A stretch of DNA of 64,000 bases from Torymus aiolomorphi (Eukaryota > Arthropoda > Insecta > Hymenoptera > Torymidae): contig CM070877.1 of NCBI GenBank assembly GCA_036365515.1, positions 83,736,522-83,800,521 of the forward strand. The letters run 5' to 3'. Below are positions 48,297 to 59,209 of this stretch, one piece after another. The notes under the pieces are model-generated. The model was not told the origin of the DNA, searched no databases, and saw nothing but the letters and a program-made list of their open reading frames with translations. Every line of letters begins with the position of its first letter. Position 1 is the first letter of the stretch. Position numbers and translations under genes: made by a program.

Positions 48297-49486
48297 TGTA
48301 TCGTCGAATTCCAATATCTATCTTTGAACAAACTAGATTTCGACACGCGCGCTTCGCGCGCTGATTGTTTTTTTTTAAATTACAAAATAAGCTGTATAAT
48401 TAATGAACGGTTTCTTTTTTATTTACAAGAGAAATGTTATTATTCAATTCATTATTTAAGGTTGTATGGGCTATATGTCAAAAATAATGTCAGATCAACA
48501 AAGTTTCGTCAGTAGGTCAATAATATCATTATAAACATCTCTGCCAAATTTTAATATGATTTGCGAGCTAGTTTTCGAGATATTATAATTTAAAATTAAC
48601 GTGGATTCTTATGGAGGTTCTCTGAATATGGCTAGACTCGTCGTAGTTATTGAAAAAATTAAATTGAAAAAATAGTGTTTAGTTCTTGTAAATTTGTGTA
48701 TACGTAAAAGAAAACCTTTGTAATCGATTACAATTGAAATGAATTGCTTTTGCAAGCTAGTATTAAAGTTATAGCATAAAAACTGTGTAATAAAACGTAC
48801 AGTCATACCAAAAAGTGAAAGAAATGAGCATTACAATGTTCTAAAACCGATGTAAAGTTTCCTTCATAGTTCTAAAAAATATTTTACATATTTGTTTACT
48901 CTTAGTACTGTAGAATATTAGTGTTTTTGACGAATTATACGACCAAAATATTTGTCTTAAATTTTTGAATGAGACCTTACGGCCAATATAACCTTAATGC
49001 ACTTATTTTGAATTAATTTAAACATTATAACGTTTTCCATCAAGCTGTGTTATAGTTTTATTGACTAAAAAATGTATGTATGAAGAAGTATTTGTTATTT
49101 TAATATATGATTTGTCTTTATCTTTTGAATTTAGTTCTAGTGATTCAAATTTAAAGGTTCATTCAATTCTATAGTAAGAATTTCACTACAATGTTAAAGA
49201 TTAATCAAGTTCAATTTCATGTAAATAAGCATTTTTCATGTTGTTATTTTGTTCAATAAGTAAAATTGCCAGTAAGATAGATAAATAATAACATAATTAT
49301 GAAAATATCTGTTTTCTATGTTTAGTCATGTTAAACATGTAAAACGGTAAAGCAAAAGTATAACATTCAAGATGAACATTTTTATATTGAGAAAACCATG
49401 TTTTTAATTTTAACTAAATAAAAACATCCTTACACTAATTCCACCATCATCACTAATAAAAAACCGCTCCCAATATCCCTGCTAAC
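48297..49486. other. No gene recognised
   Basis: AT-rich. One small perfect hairpin (GCGCGCTTCGCGCGC at about 48347). Could include the gypsy 5' LTR in degraded form, which I could not delimit. Confidence 0.5.
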
Positions 49487-49897
49487 ACAGAACGTTATAA
49501 AAACGTTATTAAGACGTTTTTAAAAATACGGAAAAACGTATATCTTCAATATTTAAAATAACGTCTTAAATACGTCTTTTAAACGTTATTATGGCCGCAA
49601 AATTTGTTCTAAAAAAGTTTAGAGAAGCTTATGAAAACGTATGAAAGACGTTTTTCAAACGTTATTAATTCTAGTGGGCAACGTTATTTCGACGTTTCAA
49701 ACACGTTTTTATGTCTCCGTACAAACGATTTATAAATGTTTTATTAACGTGTTCTAGAAGTATTTTATTTATAAATGCCCTAATAATCGAAAAGGCAGAA
49801 ACGTTTCAAAAACGTCTGAAATGCGTTTTTCCAACACCAAGTACACGTTATGAAAACGTTTTAATAACAATTTAAAGACGTTTTTAAAACGTTCTGT
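49487..49897. mobile_element. 411-bp ACGTT-rich MITE-like element
   Basis: Starts ACAGAACGTTATAAAAACG and ends AAAACGTTCTGT, so the termini are inverted. The interior repeats AACGTT, GACGTTTTT and AAAACGT every 10-30 bp on both strands. No ORF; target duplication not evident. Confidence 0.6.
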
Positions 49898-50605
49898 ATG
49901 TATAAAAAAAAATTTTAATTCATCACATTTCCATTCATTATATGACATGGTTCATAAAAGAAATGATCATCATTGTTTAAAGGTAGAAAAGCATAATTTT
50001 AATTAAATAATATACAATATGATAATATTCTACAAAATCGTCATCACATAGTGTTACAAAAAATAGTTTTATATAAAATATGTCTGAAAACTCATCTTTT
50101 CTTCAATTACAAAAGTTTAGTTAGAAAATTATAAAGGTTTGTATGTTGTTTTTAAAAAAATAAAAAATATTTAATTTTATATCTTTTGATAGAAAAAGAT
50201 ACAACAATTTTTATGCATTTTTTGCATTGATTAATATAACTTTATATCCGCATAAAACAAAGTTTTCCGTGATAGCTATAATACTAAAAATGATGCGAAT
50301 TTAAACAAAAGCATTTTGTGTTTCGTCTATACAAAATTTAGTATTACAGAAATAATCTCATAACTTCCAAATAATAACTGAAATTATTATTATAATTTTT
50401 CATATATCATCATTATATTAAATTAAACCTAGTTAACTGGACTCATCATCTGCTTCGCTATGACTAACTTCTTCGCTTCTTCTATTAACTAATAAAGATA
50501 AATGTTGTCTTTCTTGCTTATTTTTTAACGTTTTCCCTTTACTAACTTGAGATTTATTGTCTTTTGTTTTTTTTTATTCCCATTTTCTCTGACTATAATA
50601 AATAT
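49898..50605. other. No gene recognised
   Basis: AT-rich. A Ser/Glu-rich minus-strand frame near 50440-50580 (SSDEAD-like codons next to a Lys-rich run) might be an exon, but I see no convincing splice context. Confidence 0.35.
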
Positions 50606-50609
50606 GTAT

Positions 50610-50819
50610 TATAACGAGGTGTGATACAGCGCTAGCCGGCGCAAGAGTAGGGCCCTGTGTTACCGGCACCTGCGGTTAGCACACCAGATAGAGGGCCAGG
50701 GAGCAGTGCGTTGGTAGTCTCGCAGTAGAGACACTCGCCTCCGGTCCGGACGGCTCGGGTTCGATTCCCGATGCCAGCGCGTATCTTTTACTCTTCTCCT
50801 CCGTATCCACCCCGTTACA
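50610..50819 (+). repeat. TRIM 5' LTR with tRNA-like block
   Basis: Begins TATAACGAGG and ends CCCCGTTACA. The last third contains a perfect T-arm (TCGGG-TTCGATT-CCCGA, 50754-50770), whose GGTTCGATTCC matches the pol III B box. The GTGCGTTGGTAG stretch upstream, near 50706, is A-box-like. Confidence 0.8.
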
Positions 50820-50832
50820 TGGCGCCCAACGA
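50820..50832 (+). other. TRIM primer-binding site
   Basis: TGGCGCCCAACGA immediately after the LTR; this is the classical PBS core complementary to the 3' end of a Lys-type tRNA. Confidence 0.75.
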
Positions 50833-51157
50833 AATAATCCACGTTTCCTTTGAAACTCCACGATCCGAAAGAAGTCCGATCGAAATTCTTCCTTCCACCC
50901 ACACGCGCGACTTGAGTCGCAAGAACCGAGCGGGGTTTTTCACTCAAGTCTGATCGCACGAGGGCCGCATGCTTTCAGTCAAAGAAATGAGAGGATTTCT
51001 CTTGTACTGATCCATCCTCCACATAGAATAGAGTCTACGAGACTCGCGCAGAAGCATTCAGTTGAGATTACTCCTGAATGGCGGTTGAGCATGGAGAAGC
51101 CTTCTTAGGGTATAACACTCGCTCGAGGACGTTAACGCTCGCAATTTGGGTGGGGGA

Positions 51158-51367
51158 TATAACGAGGTGTGATACAGCGCTAGCCGGCGCAAGAGTAGGG
51201 CCCTGTGTTACCGGCACCTGCGGTTAGCACACCAGATAGAGGGCCAGGGAGCAGTGCGTTGGTAGTCTCGCAGTAGAGACACTCGCCTCCGGTCCGGACG
51301 GCTCGGGTTCGATTCCCGATGCCGGCGCGTATTTTTTACTCTTCTCCTCCGTATCCACCCTGTTACA
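51158..51367 (+). repeat. TRIM 3' LTR
   Basis: Near-identical to 50610-50819; preceded by GGGTGGGGGA. Confidence 0.85.
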
Positions 51368-51651
51368 GTATTTAATAATACTCGTATAATATCAATTAGT
51401 TAAAAAAGTAGATTTAATTGATTTGAAATTACTATAAACACCTAAACGATTTTTGGCGAGTTTTAAAAAATTGCTAACATATGTCTGCACTTGTTTAGCA
51501 TTTGTACGGTAGTTTTTTGGTATTTCTTTTGTTGTAGCAGCTAAAAAAATTATAAACGTTTTCAAAAAATTTTATTATAATTATATAACTAAAATAATCA
51601 AATATATCTATGTGTACTATATAATTAATAATAATATAAAAATTTCCTTCA

Positions 51652-51809
51652 ACAATCTGGTATAAAAATGTTTCTTTGAAAGGTAATTTTCCTTTTTGTT
51701 CAAGACAATTATATAATAGTTGCAATCCATCGCACATTACTTGACCAATCATCTTACGCACAGTGTCTTTCCAATTTTCATTATTAATGTGAGTTTGAAG
51801 ATATTGCCA
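51652..51809 (-). CDS. DUF4806-like gene, C-terminal exon
   Basis: Acceptor TTTTAG before 51809; open through WQYLQTHINNENWKD and the MIGQVMCDGLQLLYNCLEQ block to TFLYQIVEG near 51652. In phase with the preceding exon. No clear stop or donor; the frame runs on to 51495. Confidence 0.5.
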
Positions 51810-52219
51810 CTAAAATTTGTAGAATAAAGTAATCATAATATCAAATAAAATAAATGTTCATAGAATACGGTTTAAAAAAAAAGTTTAATTATTTTGCAGA
51901 TATAAAATATTCAGTAATTCAGAAATAAATATTTATATATCATAGAGGACAATATTGTACAGTCAACAGATGCTGTAAATTGCCACTCGAGCCAAAACCA
52001 AGTGGGGCAAACATGAGATTTGGGTTGAACAATTTTTCTCTCGTGGTGCACATTCCATTATACCCGGGTACGTAAATACACAATTGCATTTTTGAGCCGA
52101 GAGCGAAAGTGGAACTTTTGGCCAGAGTATGGTGAAAAAACAATGCCTGATACAGCGTAGTTTTAACTTACCCACTAATGAAAATATTTTAAACCAAAAT
52201 ATGATATGCAAAAACTTAC

Positions 52220-52421
52220 TACTTTTGCTCTGAAGGACTCATCATTGCGCAAGTTATTGTCGAAAGATTGAAACACATGAGGATCTTCTATAGGTAAATA
52301 CTGTTTAAATAACAAGGTCTCATCTAAAGTTAAGCCATTTTCTATAGTAGCAGTTTCATTTTTTTTTTCATATCAATTGCGACAGCTAACTTAGACTGAT
52401 TAGCAATTATTTGTTGTTGTA
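52220..52421 (-). CDS. DUF4806-like gene, exon before the C-terminal one (frameshift)
   Basis: Acceptor TTTTTAG and donor GTAAGT are strong. A run of ten A at about 52359-52368 puts the first part out of frame with the rest (LPIEDPHVFQSFDNNLRND). An 8- or 11-A run would restore it, so this could be a real mutation or a homopolymer error. Confidence 0.5.
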
Positions 52422-52487
52422 CTAAAAATTTTATAAAAAGTTTTATCACATTCTTTTGACTATAATATACTAAATTACTTTACTTAC

Positions 52488-52556
52488 ATCCAAGTACATT
52501 TAATTTTTCGTTAACTGCTAACTGGACATAGTCTTCCGGTTTAAATCTGCTTTCAG
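52488..52556 (-). CDS. DUF4806-like gene, small exon
   Basis: 69 bp between TTTTTTTAG and GTAAGT, encoding a short charged segment (SRFKPEDYVQLAVNEKLN); phase matches the next exon. Confidence 0.5.
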
Positions 52557-52689
52557 CTAAAAAAAAATTTTAGGAATTAAATTTATAGTGTAAGTTGTAA
52601 CACGGTAATAATGAAATGATATAACATCGTATTTGAAAAACGTGTAGAAATTCTGTTACAATTAATTTTTAAAGCGCTGTATTTATTTG

Positions 52690-52761
52690 GTTTCTAAGTT
52701 CCTGAACACGCAGTATCCATCTGGTTAGTCCTAGTTATTTTTGGTTTAGACTTGCGTTGAG
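52690..52761 (-). pseudogene. Decayed duplicate of the 53449-53551 exon
   Basis: Shares QMD...GT and the following A-rich sequence, including adjoining intron, with 53449-53551, but TAG replaces a Ser codon. Confidence 0.5.
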
Positions 52762-53448
52762 CTACAAAAAATGAAAAATATTAGTATTAAGTTAATATTA
52801 TAATTTTTTTTTTATAATATAAAGGTTAATGGTTCAATTGATGAAATGCTTGATCTCCACGCGATTTTTTCGAGTTGCCTATGGACTAATGCATAATTAA
52901 AGCTCTATAGAATAATATGATACACAATTATTCCTCTTTTAAAAGAATGATGATACGGAAATATGAAGCCGAAATAAAAGCTTTGTGATTTGGCAAGTCC
53001 GTTTGAAAGGAGGCCGTGATTGGTCGACGGTGACGTTCGCTTTTCGTTTAAGGTTGATTGGTCCAAATAATTTGGAATTATTAAATATTTAAACTAAAAA
53101 TATAAGTTATAGATAGATAAATAATATTAATTACTTAAAATTTGGTTTCCTATAATAAAAAAGTATTCAAATTTTATCTGTAGTTAACACTGAAGAACTA
53201 TGAATATTCTTCTGATTCAGTTAAATTTCTAACCTTCAAATTTTTCTATTGTAAGACTAAACTAAAATAAATACCATTTCCAAGTTTCAATAAAAAATAT
53301 TAAATACATTTATGAATGTTAAAAATTGAAATAAATTTTCAATTCATAATATTGCAATATTAAATGTATAATTGAAGGAAACGGAAGAGCGCGTGCAGCG
53401 CGCTTGAATGTGCTAGTGTAACTGAAAAACCTGTGAAAATTATGTTAC

Positions 53449-53551
53449 TTGCCATCAACTTGTAAATCATTATATTCATTTTCTTTCGAAGTTCCTGGGC
53501 GTGGATTATCCATTGATTGAGCTCCACTTGAATCATTTTCTTTTAATAAAA
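53449..53551 (-). CDS. DUF4806-like gene, internal exon
   Basis: Acceptor GGTTTTAG, then open through KENDSSGAQSMDNPRPG; donor probably GTAACA at 53448-53443. Phase with the upstream exon is off by one as I read the donor. Confidence 0.45.
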
Positions 53552-53626
53552 CTAAAACCAAATAATAAAATTAATTTAACAAGTTATTATTATGTTAAAA
53601 AATAAGATGTAAGTATATGTTTTTAC

Positions 53627-53744
53627 CCATATCATTTTCCAATAAATCTAAGTGATTATTTTCAACATGTCTAGTCATAGATGATAGTTTATTCTTTAGT
53701 TTGTCCAATGGATTGAAAACACGAGATTCATCATTTGTCTCTTC
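53627..53744 (-). CDS. DUF4806-like gene, internal exon
   Basis: Acceptor GATTTAG, donor GTAAAA; hydrophilic content (DESRVFNPLDKLKNKL). In phase with the upstream exon. Confidence 0.5.
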
Positions 53745-53818
53745 TAAATCATTAAAATTGATTAACAATAAATATAATTTTAGATTATAATTGATTTAAT
53801 TAAAACTATAAATGTTAC

Positions 53819-53974
53819 CTTTATTTTGAATCACAATTGGAGTCGAGTTTTGATCAACTGTTTTGACCGTAACATTATTTCTCGGAAATTCAATTTTATT
53901 TTGCAACATCACATCTGACGTTATTTTGGGTTTGTTCTTGTCGCCTGTTCTACATTCATCCAATTTTTTCAATC
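53819..53974 (-). CDS. DUF4806-like gene, internal exon
   Basis: 156 bp, 52 codons, no stops; acceptor ATTTAAAG, donor GTAACA. Lys/Asn-rich, no domain recognised. Confidence 0.5.
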
Positions 53975-54082
53975 CTTTAAATAATAATAATTTTTTTCGT
54001 TATTTCTTTATTATAATACAATATTTTAATTATAATATGTTGAAGTTTATTACTTTTTATTGTAAATTTATCTGTTTATTAC

Positions 54083-54670
54083 CTGTTTCATGGACTGTTT
54101 GAGCATGTGAATCGCTCAACTATTCATCTTGTTCATCTTCTTTACCTTAAAAAAGTGGAAATAAATTATATTGGATTATTATATTGTTATAAGTTAATTA
54201 TTTTTTAAATAATAATAATAATTTTGTTCGTTATTTCTTTAATTATATTATATTACGATATTTTAATTATTATACGTTAAAGTTTATTACTTTTTATACC
54301 ACTCTAACCTCAAAATCACAACTTTGGTATGATTTTTCAGCGCTCGTGGTATAAAATACTGTTCGAAACTAGTGCGTAAGTCGATTATTTAGCTCATGTG
54401 ACATTTTGCATGAGCGAAATAATCGACTTCCCCACCCGTGTCGAAAAGTACTATTATTGTAAATTTATGTTTTTATTATCTGCTTCATCGTCTGTTTCAA
54501 CAAGTGAATTTCTCAACTGTTCGCCTTGTTCACATTAAAAAGGTAAAATAAATTATATTAGATATAAGTTTATTATATTGTTATAATTTTTTATTATAAA
54601 TTAATTTTTTTATTACCCGTTTCATTGCCTGTTTCAACCAATGATTCCCTCAATTGTTCATCTTGTTTAC
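54083..54670 (-). other. Three tandem copies of an ~18-codon exon
   Basis: Exons at 54670-54617 (intact, DEQLRESLVETGN), about 54533-54482 (both splice sites mutated) and 54145-54083 (internal TAG) are homologous, along with surrounding intron sequence. Exon-plus-intron duplication followed by decay is the simplest reading. The interval also contains a hairpin at 54378-54429. Confidence 0.55.
54378..54429. repeat. Perfect-stem hairpin within an intron
   Basis: AAGTCGATTATTTAGCTCATG pairs with CATGAGCGAAATAATCGACTT across a short loop; probably the centre of a small MITE. No other function suggested. Confidence 0.6.
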
Positions 54671-54754
54671 CTTAAGAAGGTAGAAATATATTAGGTACGA
54701 ATTTATGATTTTTTAAGCTTGCATTAACAAACTGTAAAAAATCATGAATAAATT

Positions 54755-55102
54755 TGTTGGAATTGGCTAGTAGAAGAAGGAGCGGACACTTGTAATTCAC
54801 TTGAACACTGATTGTTTTATGAACGTACTTAAAGCTTTATTTATACGTGGATATCACTCCCTCACTCTGTCACTGTCGCTGATAATACAAAGATTAACTA
54901 ATAATTGGTAACTGTCGTTAAACTCTTCTATGTGTAGGTGTTGCCTTCAACAGCTCTCGTCGAGTACTGATTAGGCGGCGAGCGCCGCTCGCGCAGCCGA
55001 AAGTAAGAGCGGCGAGAGGGGGAGGCGTAAGACAGAGAGAGAGCGCGCCCGTGTACCGCGGAGGGCAGCTTAGGCAGGCCCGCACACATCATATGTCTAA
55101 CA
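54755..55102 (-). repeat. Copia-3 3' LTR
   Basis: 348 bp, paired with 62031-62379. The minus-strand sequence just before it is the purine tract GGGAGGGAG. Confidence 0.95.
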
Positions 55103-55243
55103 CTCCCTCCCGGGCCTCGTAAGCTGCGTAGCCAACCTTATAGCCCGCTTGGTGGGGTTCTCGTCTCCCTCGTCCCTCGCCGGCCCATCCCGCTTCTCTA
55201 CTGCTCTGTAATCAAACAAATGGGTATTAGAATCAAATATTAA

Positions 55244-55960
55244 CTATAAGTTAGCAATTAGCTTAACTAATCTCGCATGCAATTCAAAGGACAGGGGCTT
55301 AGTCATCACATCGGCCTCCTGTTTCTTTGACGCTATCCATTTCACACATATCAACTGTCGCTCAACACACTCTCTCACATAATGCTCTTTAATGTCTGTC
55401 ATATGTCGCAGTTTGTTACCGCCGCCTGTTTTTACGTTCGTTTCGGCCGATCGATTATCACACCATAGTGTCATTGGAGTAAACCTTTCAGCTAACACGT
55501 TTCTTAGAGAGTTGTGTATGGATACTAGCTCTTGACTACAGTCGCTCATTGACACATACTCTGCTTGACAGGTAGACAGGTTCACATAACGTTGTTTTCG
55601 AGTTCTCCAGGCTATGGTATCTCCAAAGATTTTAATCACATAGCCACTCGTTGTCAATGAGTTCTTACAGTCGCCAAAACTCGCGTCGGAATATCCCTCA
55701 AAACAGTTGCTTTTGCCAAGATAAGTCAAACCCAGTATTGCAGTTCCCTTTAAGTATCTAAATACTCGTTCGACTCCCTTCCAGTCGCTATCAGTCGGAT
55801 TAATTTGGTGTCTGCTTAGCACGTTCACTGCGTAGGTTATGTCAGGTCTGCAGGCATTAGCTAGGTATAAGAGAGTACCTATCACTTCACGATAGGGTCT
55901 GTTATTATTACTTTCAGTCGTTATTAATTCACTTATGTTCTCTTTTTCCTCTCGTTCCCT
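55244..55960 (-). pseudogene. Copia-3 RNase H region
   Basis: In frame with the RT after a TAG at 55961-55963. Motifs: IGTLLYLANACRPDI, YSDASFGD (with the catalytic Asp), STSGYVIKIF-like TSGY, CQAEYVS and KEHYVRE, the last near the C-terminus. The methionine at 55885 is internal, not a start. Confidence 0.85.
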
Positions 55961-56731
55961 TTGCTATCGATTTGCCGCCTGGTTTGTAATCATCGGTGTT
56001 CGTTGCGGATGTACATCCTGATAGCCGAATTTAGTCATCATTTTTACAATGTAATTTTCCTGATTAATCCTCAACGTTCGACGTTTTCTGTCTCTTTGAA
56101 TTTCTAGACCCAGAAAGGATTTTGGCTCTCCTATATCAGTCATGTCAAAATTTCTCGCAAGATTAACTTTGATTTCTTTTAGCTTTATTCTGTCGTTGCT
56201 AGCCAAAAGTATGTCATCGACATATAAGATCAAAATCAGAAATTTGTTTTTATCATGCCAAGTAAACAAGCAAGGCTCGTAAAAGTCTGGCTTTAAACCA
56301 AATCCTTTTACTGTTTCAGTGAACCTCTGATTCCAGCACTTAGGGCTCACTTTCAGTCCGTACAGAGCCTTTTCAAGCTTGCACACTTTCTGTCGTTTAA
56401 TGTCACTTGAGCATTCTATTCCATCCGGAATCTCCATGAACATCGGAACATTCAGATTACCATTTAAGAACGCTGTCTTAACATCCATCTGACAAAGTTC
56501 AAGATCGTATTTATTTGATATGGCAAGTATCATTCGAATCAATGGCAGTCGTGAAACTGGGGCATACGTCTCTTGCAAATCATATTCGTTTCTATCTTTA
56601 AAGCCCCTTATCACAAGGCGAGCTTTGTATCTGATAGTACCATCTGGTTCAAGCTTTTTCTTTAAGACCCACCTTGAATCAATTATATTCTGTCGCTTTC
56701 CATTGCTACATACGTCTTTCCTATCTACCAA
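55961..56731 (-). pseudogene. Copia-3 reverse transcriptase
   Basis: RVT_2 domain with YKARLVIRGF, QMDVKTAFLNG, KALYGLK and an intact YVDD (near 56220). A TAG at about 56735-56737 separates it from the integrase ORF in the same frame (a Trp codon changed at its second base is the simplest explanation), and a TAG at 55961 ends it. Confidence 0.85.
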
Positions 56732-56734
56732 TGT

Positions 56735-59209
56735 CTATACTCGATTTTTGTTCATCGACTCAAGTTCGCTATTAATGGCTTCTATCCATTCTGTTTTATC
56801 TGTCGTTTTCATAGCTTCTTGATAATTAACAGGATCTCCATTTACAGCAGCCAACATAGCGTGTACCGTCGCATTGTTCGAGTCTGTCTTTTTAGCTAGG
56901 TTATTTTTCGCTTTTGGAGGACGACCACGTCCTCTTTTTACTGTCTCTCCCTCCGAATTTGTCTTCTTCGTCGCCTCGGAGTCAAATTCAACAAACCAAG
57001 TATCTGGATTTATTTCTAGGCCATCAGTCTCCCAGTCGCTTACTTCAGATTTCTTGTATTTGTTACCAAATACCAATTTCTCGTTGAATCTAACATCACG
57101 GCTTTCATAAAATTTACCTTCTTCTGGTTTGAGGAATATATATCCAGTCTCTTTATATCCCACCAGTATTACTCTTTTACCTATACATCTGAATTTCGGT
57201 CCTATTTTGCGTTGCACCTTCATGTAGGCCACGCATCCAAATCGCTTTAGCTGAGTTATGTCCACTTTATGTTTCGGGTTGAACATTTGAATAGGCAGTG
57301 TCATATCATTCGATTTATGTGGTGTTCTATTGTACGCATACACTGCCGCGCTCAACGCCAGATCCCACATGTTCTCGGGCAGTCCAGAGTCATACATTAG
57401 TGCTCGCACCTTTCTCTGAATCGTCTGGTTCAACCTCTCGGCCACACCATTATGTTGAGGAGTGTCTGGACAAGCTAATTGCAATTCTGCATTCAGTCGC
57501 TTTAAAACTTCCGTCGTATAACCACCCGTAAATTCTGTTCCCTGATCGCTTCGTAAATAGCACACTTTCGCATCTTTGCCTAGCAAATTTCTGGCGCTCT
57601 TCACAAATGATTCCAAACAATTTCCAGTCTCGTCTTTGGTTTTCATCGGATAAGCCATAGCCAACCGTGAAAAATCATCTATAAATACAGAAATGTATTT
57701 ATATCCCTTCGGATATGTAACAGGATTTATCATGCCCATAACGTCTGCATGTATAATCTGTAACGGTTCTGTCGCTCGCTGTCTCGTCGTCTTAAACGGC
57801 AATGTTTCAATTTTGGAGATCATACAAATTTCGCACATTAGTATAGAGTCATCGAAAACTACTTTACTAAGTTCTTTTATTTCTGGCATTTTCTTCTGGA
57901 GTCTTTTCAGATAATCGACTGACGCATGACCCAATCGAACATGCCATAACATCGCCTGATTTGCACCCTGTGACTTGTTCGATTTTTCTTCCAACTCTAC
58001 ATCGCAGGTTGGTTTTTCATTTTCTGTCGCTTCACTAATGTCGCATAGTTTTCTGTCGTGTATAGTATTTTCAAAATCCGAACAAATCACATTATGAGTT
58101 TCATCGTCTTTGTTTTCTGACTCGTTTTCTTTTTCACTCGCTTCTACTAACTCACACGCTTCTACTGTCTCAGTCGCTTTACGTTTTGTCATGTTTCTAG
58201 TCGTTACATACGCTACGATTTCATTTTTGTTTCTATCTGGATTGTCGCTCGCTTTGTTTATTTCGAATTCTATTATCCAGTACGGCTTCTGGTAAATTCC
58301 TGATAGAAAACTTTCTTTCGAAATCGGATTATAAATATTGATTTGTTTATTATCCAAATAAACGCACAATCCTAAGTCGGTAAACTTTCGCAATGACAAG
58401 AGATTCTCCGATAAATTCTCCGCATATATAACGTTATCAAATTTTATTGTTTTATTATTGGTCGCTAATATTTCTACAGAGCCAACTCCCTCCGATCTTA
58501 AATTTGCATTATTATCCGCGCATTTAATCTCATCTGGTTGTTTATCAAAACTTTTAAAAATCAGCCTAGAATTAGTTAGATGTTCTGTCGCACCAGTATC
58601 TACCAAAAATCGAGATATTATATTGCCTTTATTTCCGTCGCCGTTTAATGCAAATACATTCGTTACCGGATTGGCATTCTGTACAAATATTTTTGTTTTA
58701 TTCGAGTTCAAGTACTTACGATTTTCGACATTACTCTCCGAACCTTGATCGATCGCTTTTTCTCGTGGGTACGAGGTGTCGCTTTGTCTCCCACCTCTTC
58801 GGCGACTTCTCCAGCTACGTCTGTTTCCCCTTGTATTATTTCTGTCCGGCCTATGTCTTTTTGGGTCAACGTGACTGTCGCTACTGTCGTTTTTGCGTTT
58901 GTTACCGCCGTAACTACCTCTACCTCCTCTACCTCCATGATTACCCGATTTATATTGAGTAGATTTATACCTTGAGGTCTCATTCCGCTGTCGCTGCAGT
59001 CGCTGTGGGCAGTTAGCGGCGATGTGGTCCGTGAACTGCTTGCATTCAAAGCACTTCTTTTTCCCGGAACCCATGCGAGGACAGTTTGGGGCCTTGTGCC
59101 CGAACCCATCACACTCATAGCATCTTACGTGCTCCATGGTAGCTAGGTGCGCTGTCTTAGTTTCTGTCGTCACTGTCGCTGCTTGCACCTTGATACTCTC
59201 CACCTGCAT
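56735..59209 (-). CDS. Copia-3 gag C-terminus, protease and integrase (824 aa)
   Basis: Two CCHC knuckles at residues ~30-43 ([14 protein letters not shown]) and ~53-67, then a basic RGG-rich segment, protease [11 protein letters not shown], integrase finger (WHVRLGHAS...CEIC) and core with Asp in HADVMG, Asp in RSDQGTEF and Glu in [11 protein letters not shown]. After it comes a basic RGRGRPPK (AT-hook-like) motif before the RT region. It overlaps the gag ORF in another frame at 59170-59209, so it is joined to gag by a frameshift or splice and the Met at 59209 may not be a true start. Confidence 0.85.
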   Translation of the reverse strand: MQVESIKVQAATVTTETKTAHLATMEHVRCYECDGFGHKAPNCPRMGSGKKKCFECKQFTDHIAANCPQRLQRQRNETSRYKSTQYKSGNHGGRGGRGSYGGNKRKNDSSDSHVDPKRHRPDRNNTRGNRRSWRSRRRGGRQSDTSYPREKAIDQGSESNVENRKYLNSNKTKIFVQNANPVTNVFALNGDGNKGNIISRFLVDTGATEHLTNSRLIFKSFDKQPDEIKCADNNANLRSEGVGSVEILATNNKTIKFDNVIYAENLSENLLSLRKFTDLGLCVYLDNKQINIYNPISKESFLSGIYQKPYWIIEFEINKASDNPDRNKNEIVAYVTTRNMTKRKATETVEACELVEASEKENESENKDDETHNVICSDFENTIHDRKLCDISEATENEKPTCDVELEEKSNKSQGANQAMLWHVRLGHASVDYLKRLQKKMPEIKELSKVVFDDSILMCEICMISKIETLPFKTTRQRATEPLQIIHADVMGMINPVTYPKGYKYISVFIDDFSRLAMAYPMKTKDETGNCLESFVKSARNLLGKDAKVCYLRSDQGTEFTGGYTTEVLKRLNAELQLACPDTPQHNGVAERLNQTIQRKVRALMYDSGLPENMWDLALSAAVYAYNRTPHKSNDMTLPIQMFNPKHKVDITQLKRFGCVAYMKVQRKIGPKFRCIGKRVILVGYKETGYIFLKPEEGKFYESRDVRFNEKLVFGNKYKKSEVSDWETDGLEINPDTWFVEFDSEATKKTNSEGETVKRGRGRPPKAKNNLAKKTDSNNATVHAMLAAVNGDPVNYQEAMKTTDKTEWIEAINSELESMNKNRV

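Larger units (their letters stand above)
50610..51367 (+). mobile_element. TRIM: miniature LTR element (758 bp)
   Basis: Two 210-bp direct LTRs (50610-50819, 51158-51367) differ at about three positions (1.4%). A 4-bp target duplication GTAT lies at 50606-50609 and 51368-51371. A primer-binding site TGGCGCCCAACG follows the 5' LTR and a purine tract (GGGTGGGGGA) precedes the 3' LTR. The internal 338 bp have no gag or pol, so it is non-autonomous. 4-bp duplication and this PBS suit a gypsy-type helper. Confidence 0.85.

Noticed and set aside
50700..50780. tRNA gene
   Set aside because: A T-arm and box-like sequences are present, but no matching acceptor stem was found and the block is inside an LTR, in two copies; treated as tRNA-like.
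54755..55102. Copia-3 as two unrelated insertions because the leader is so long
   Set aside because: LTRs, target duplication, PBS and purine tract all agree with a single element; no internal element ends were found in the leader.
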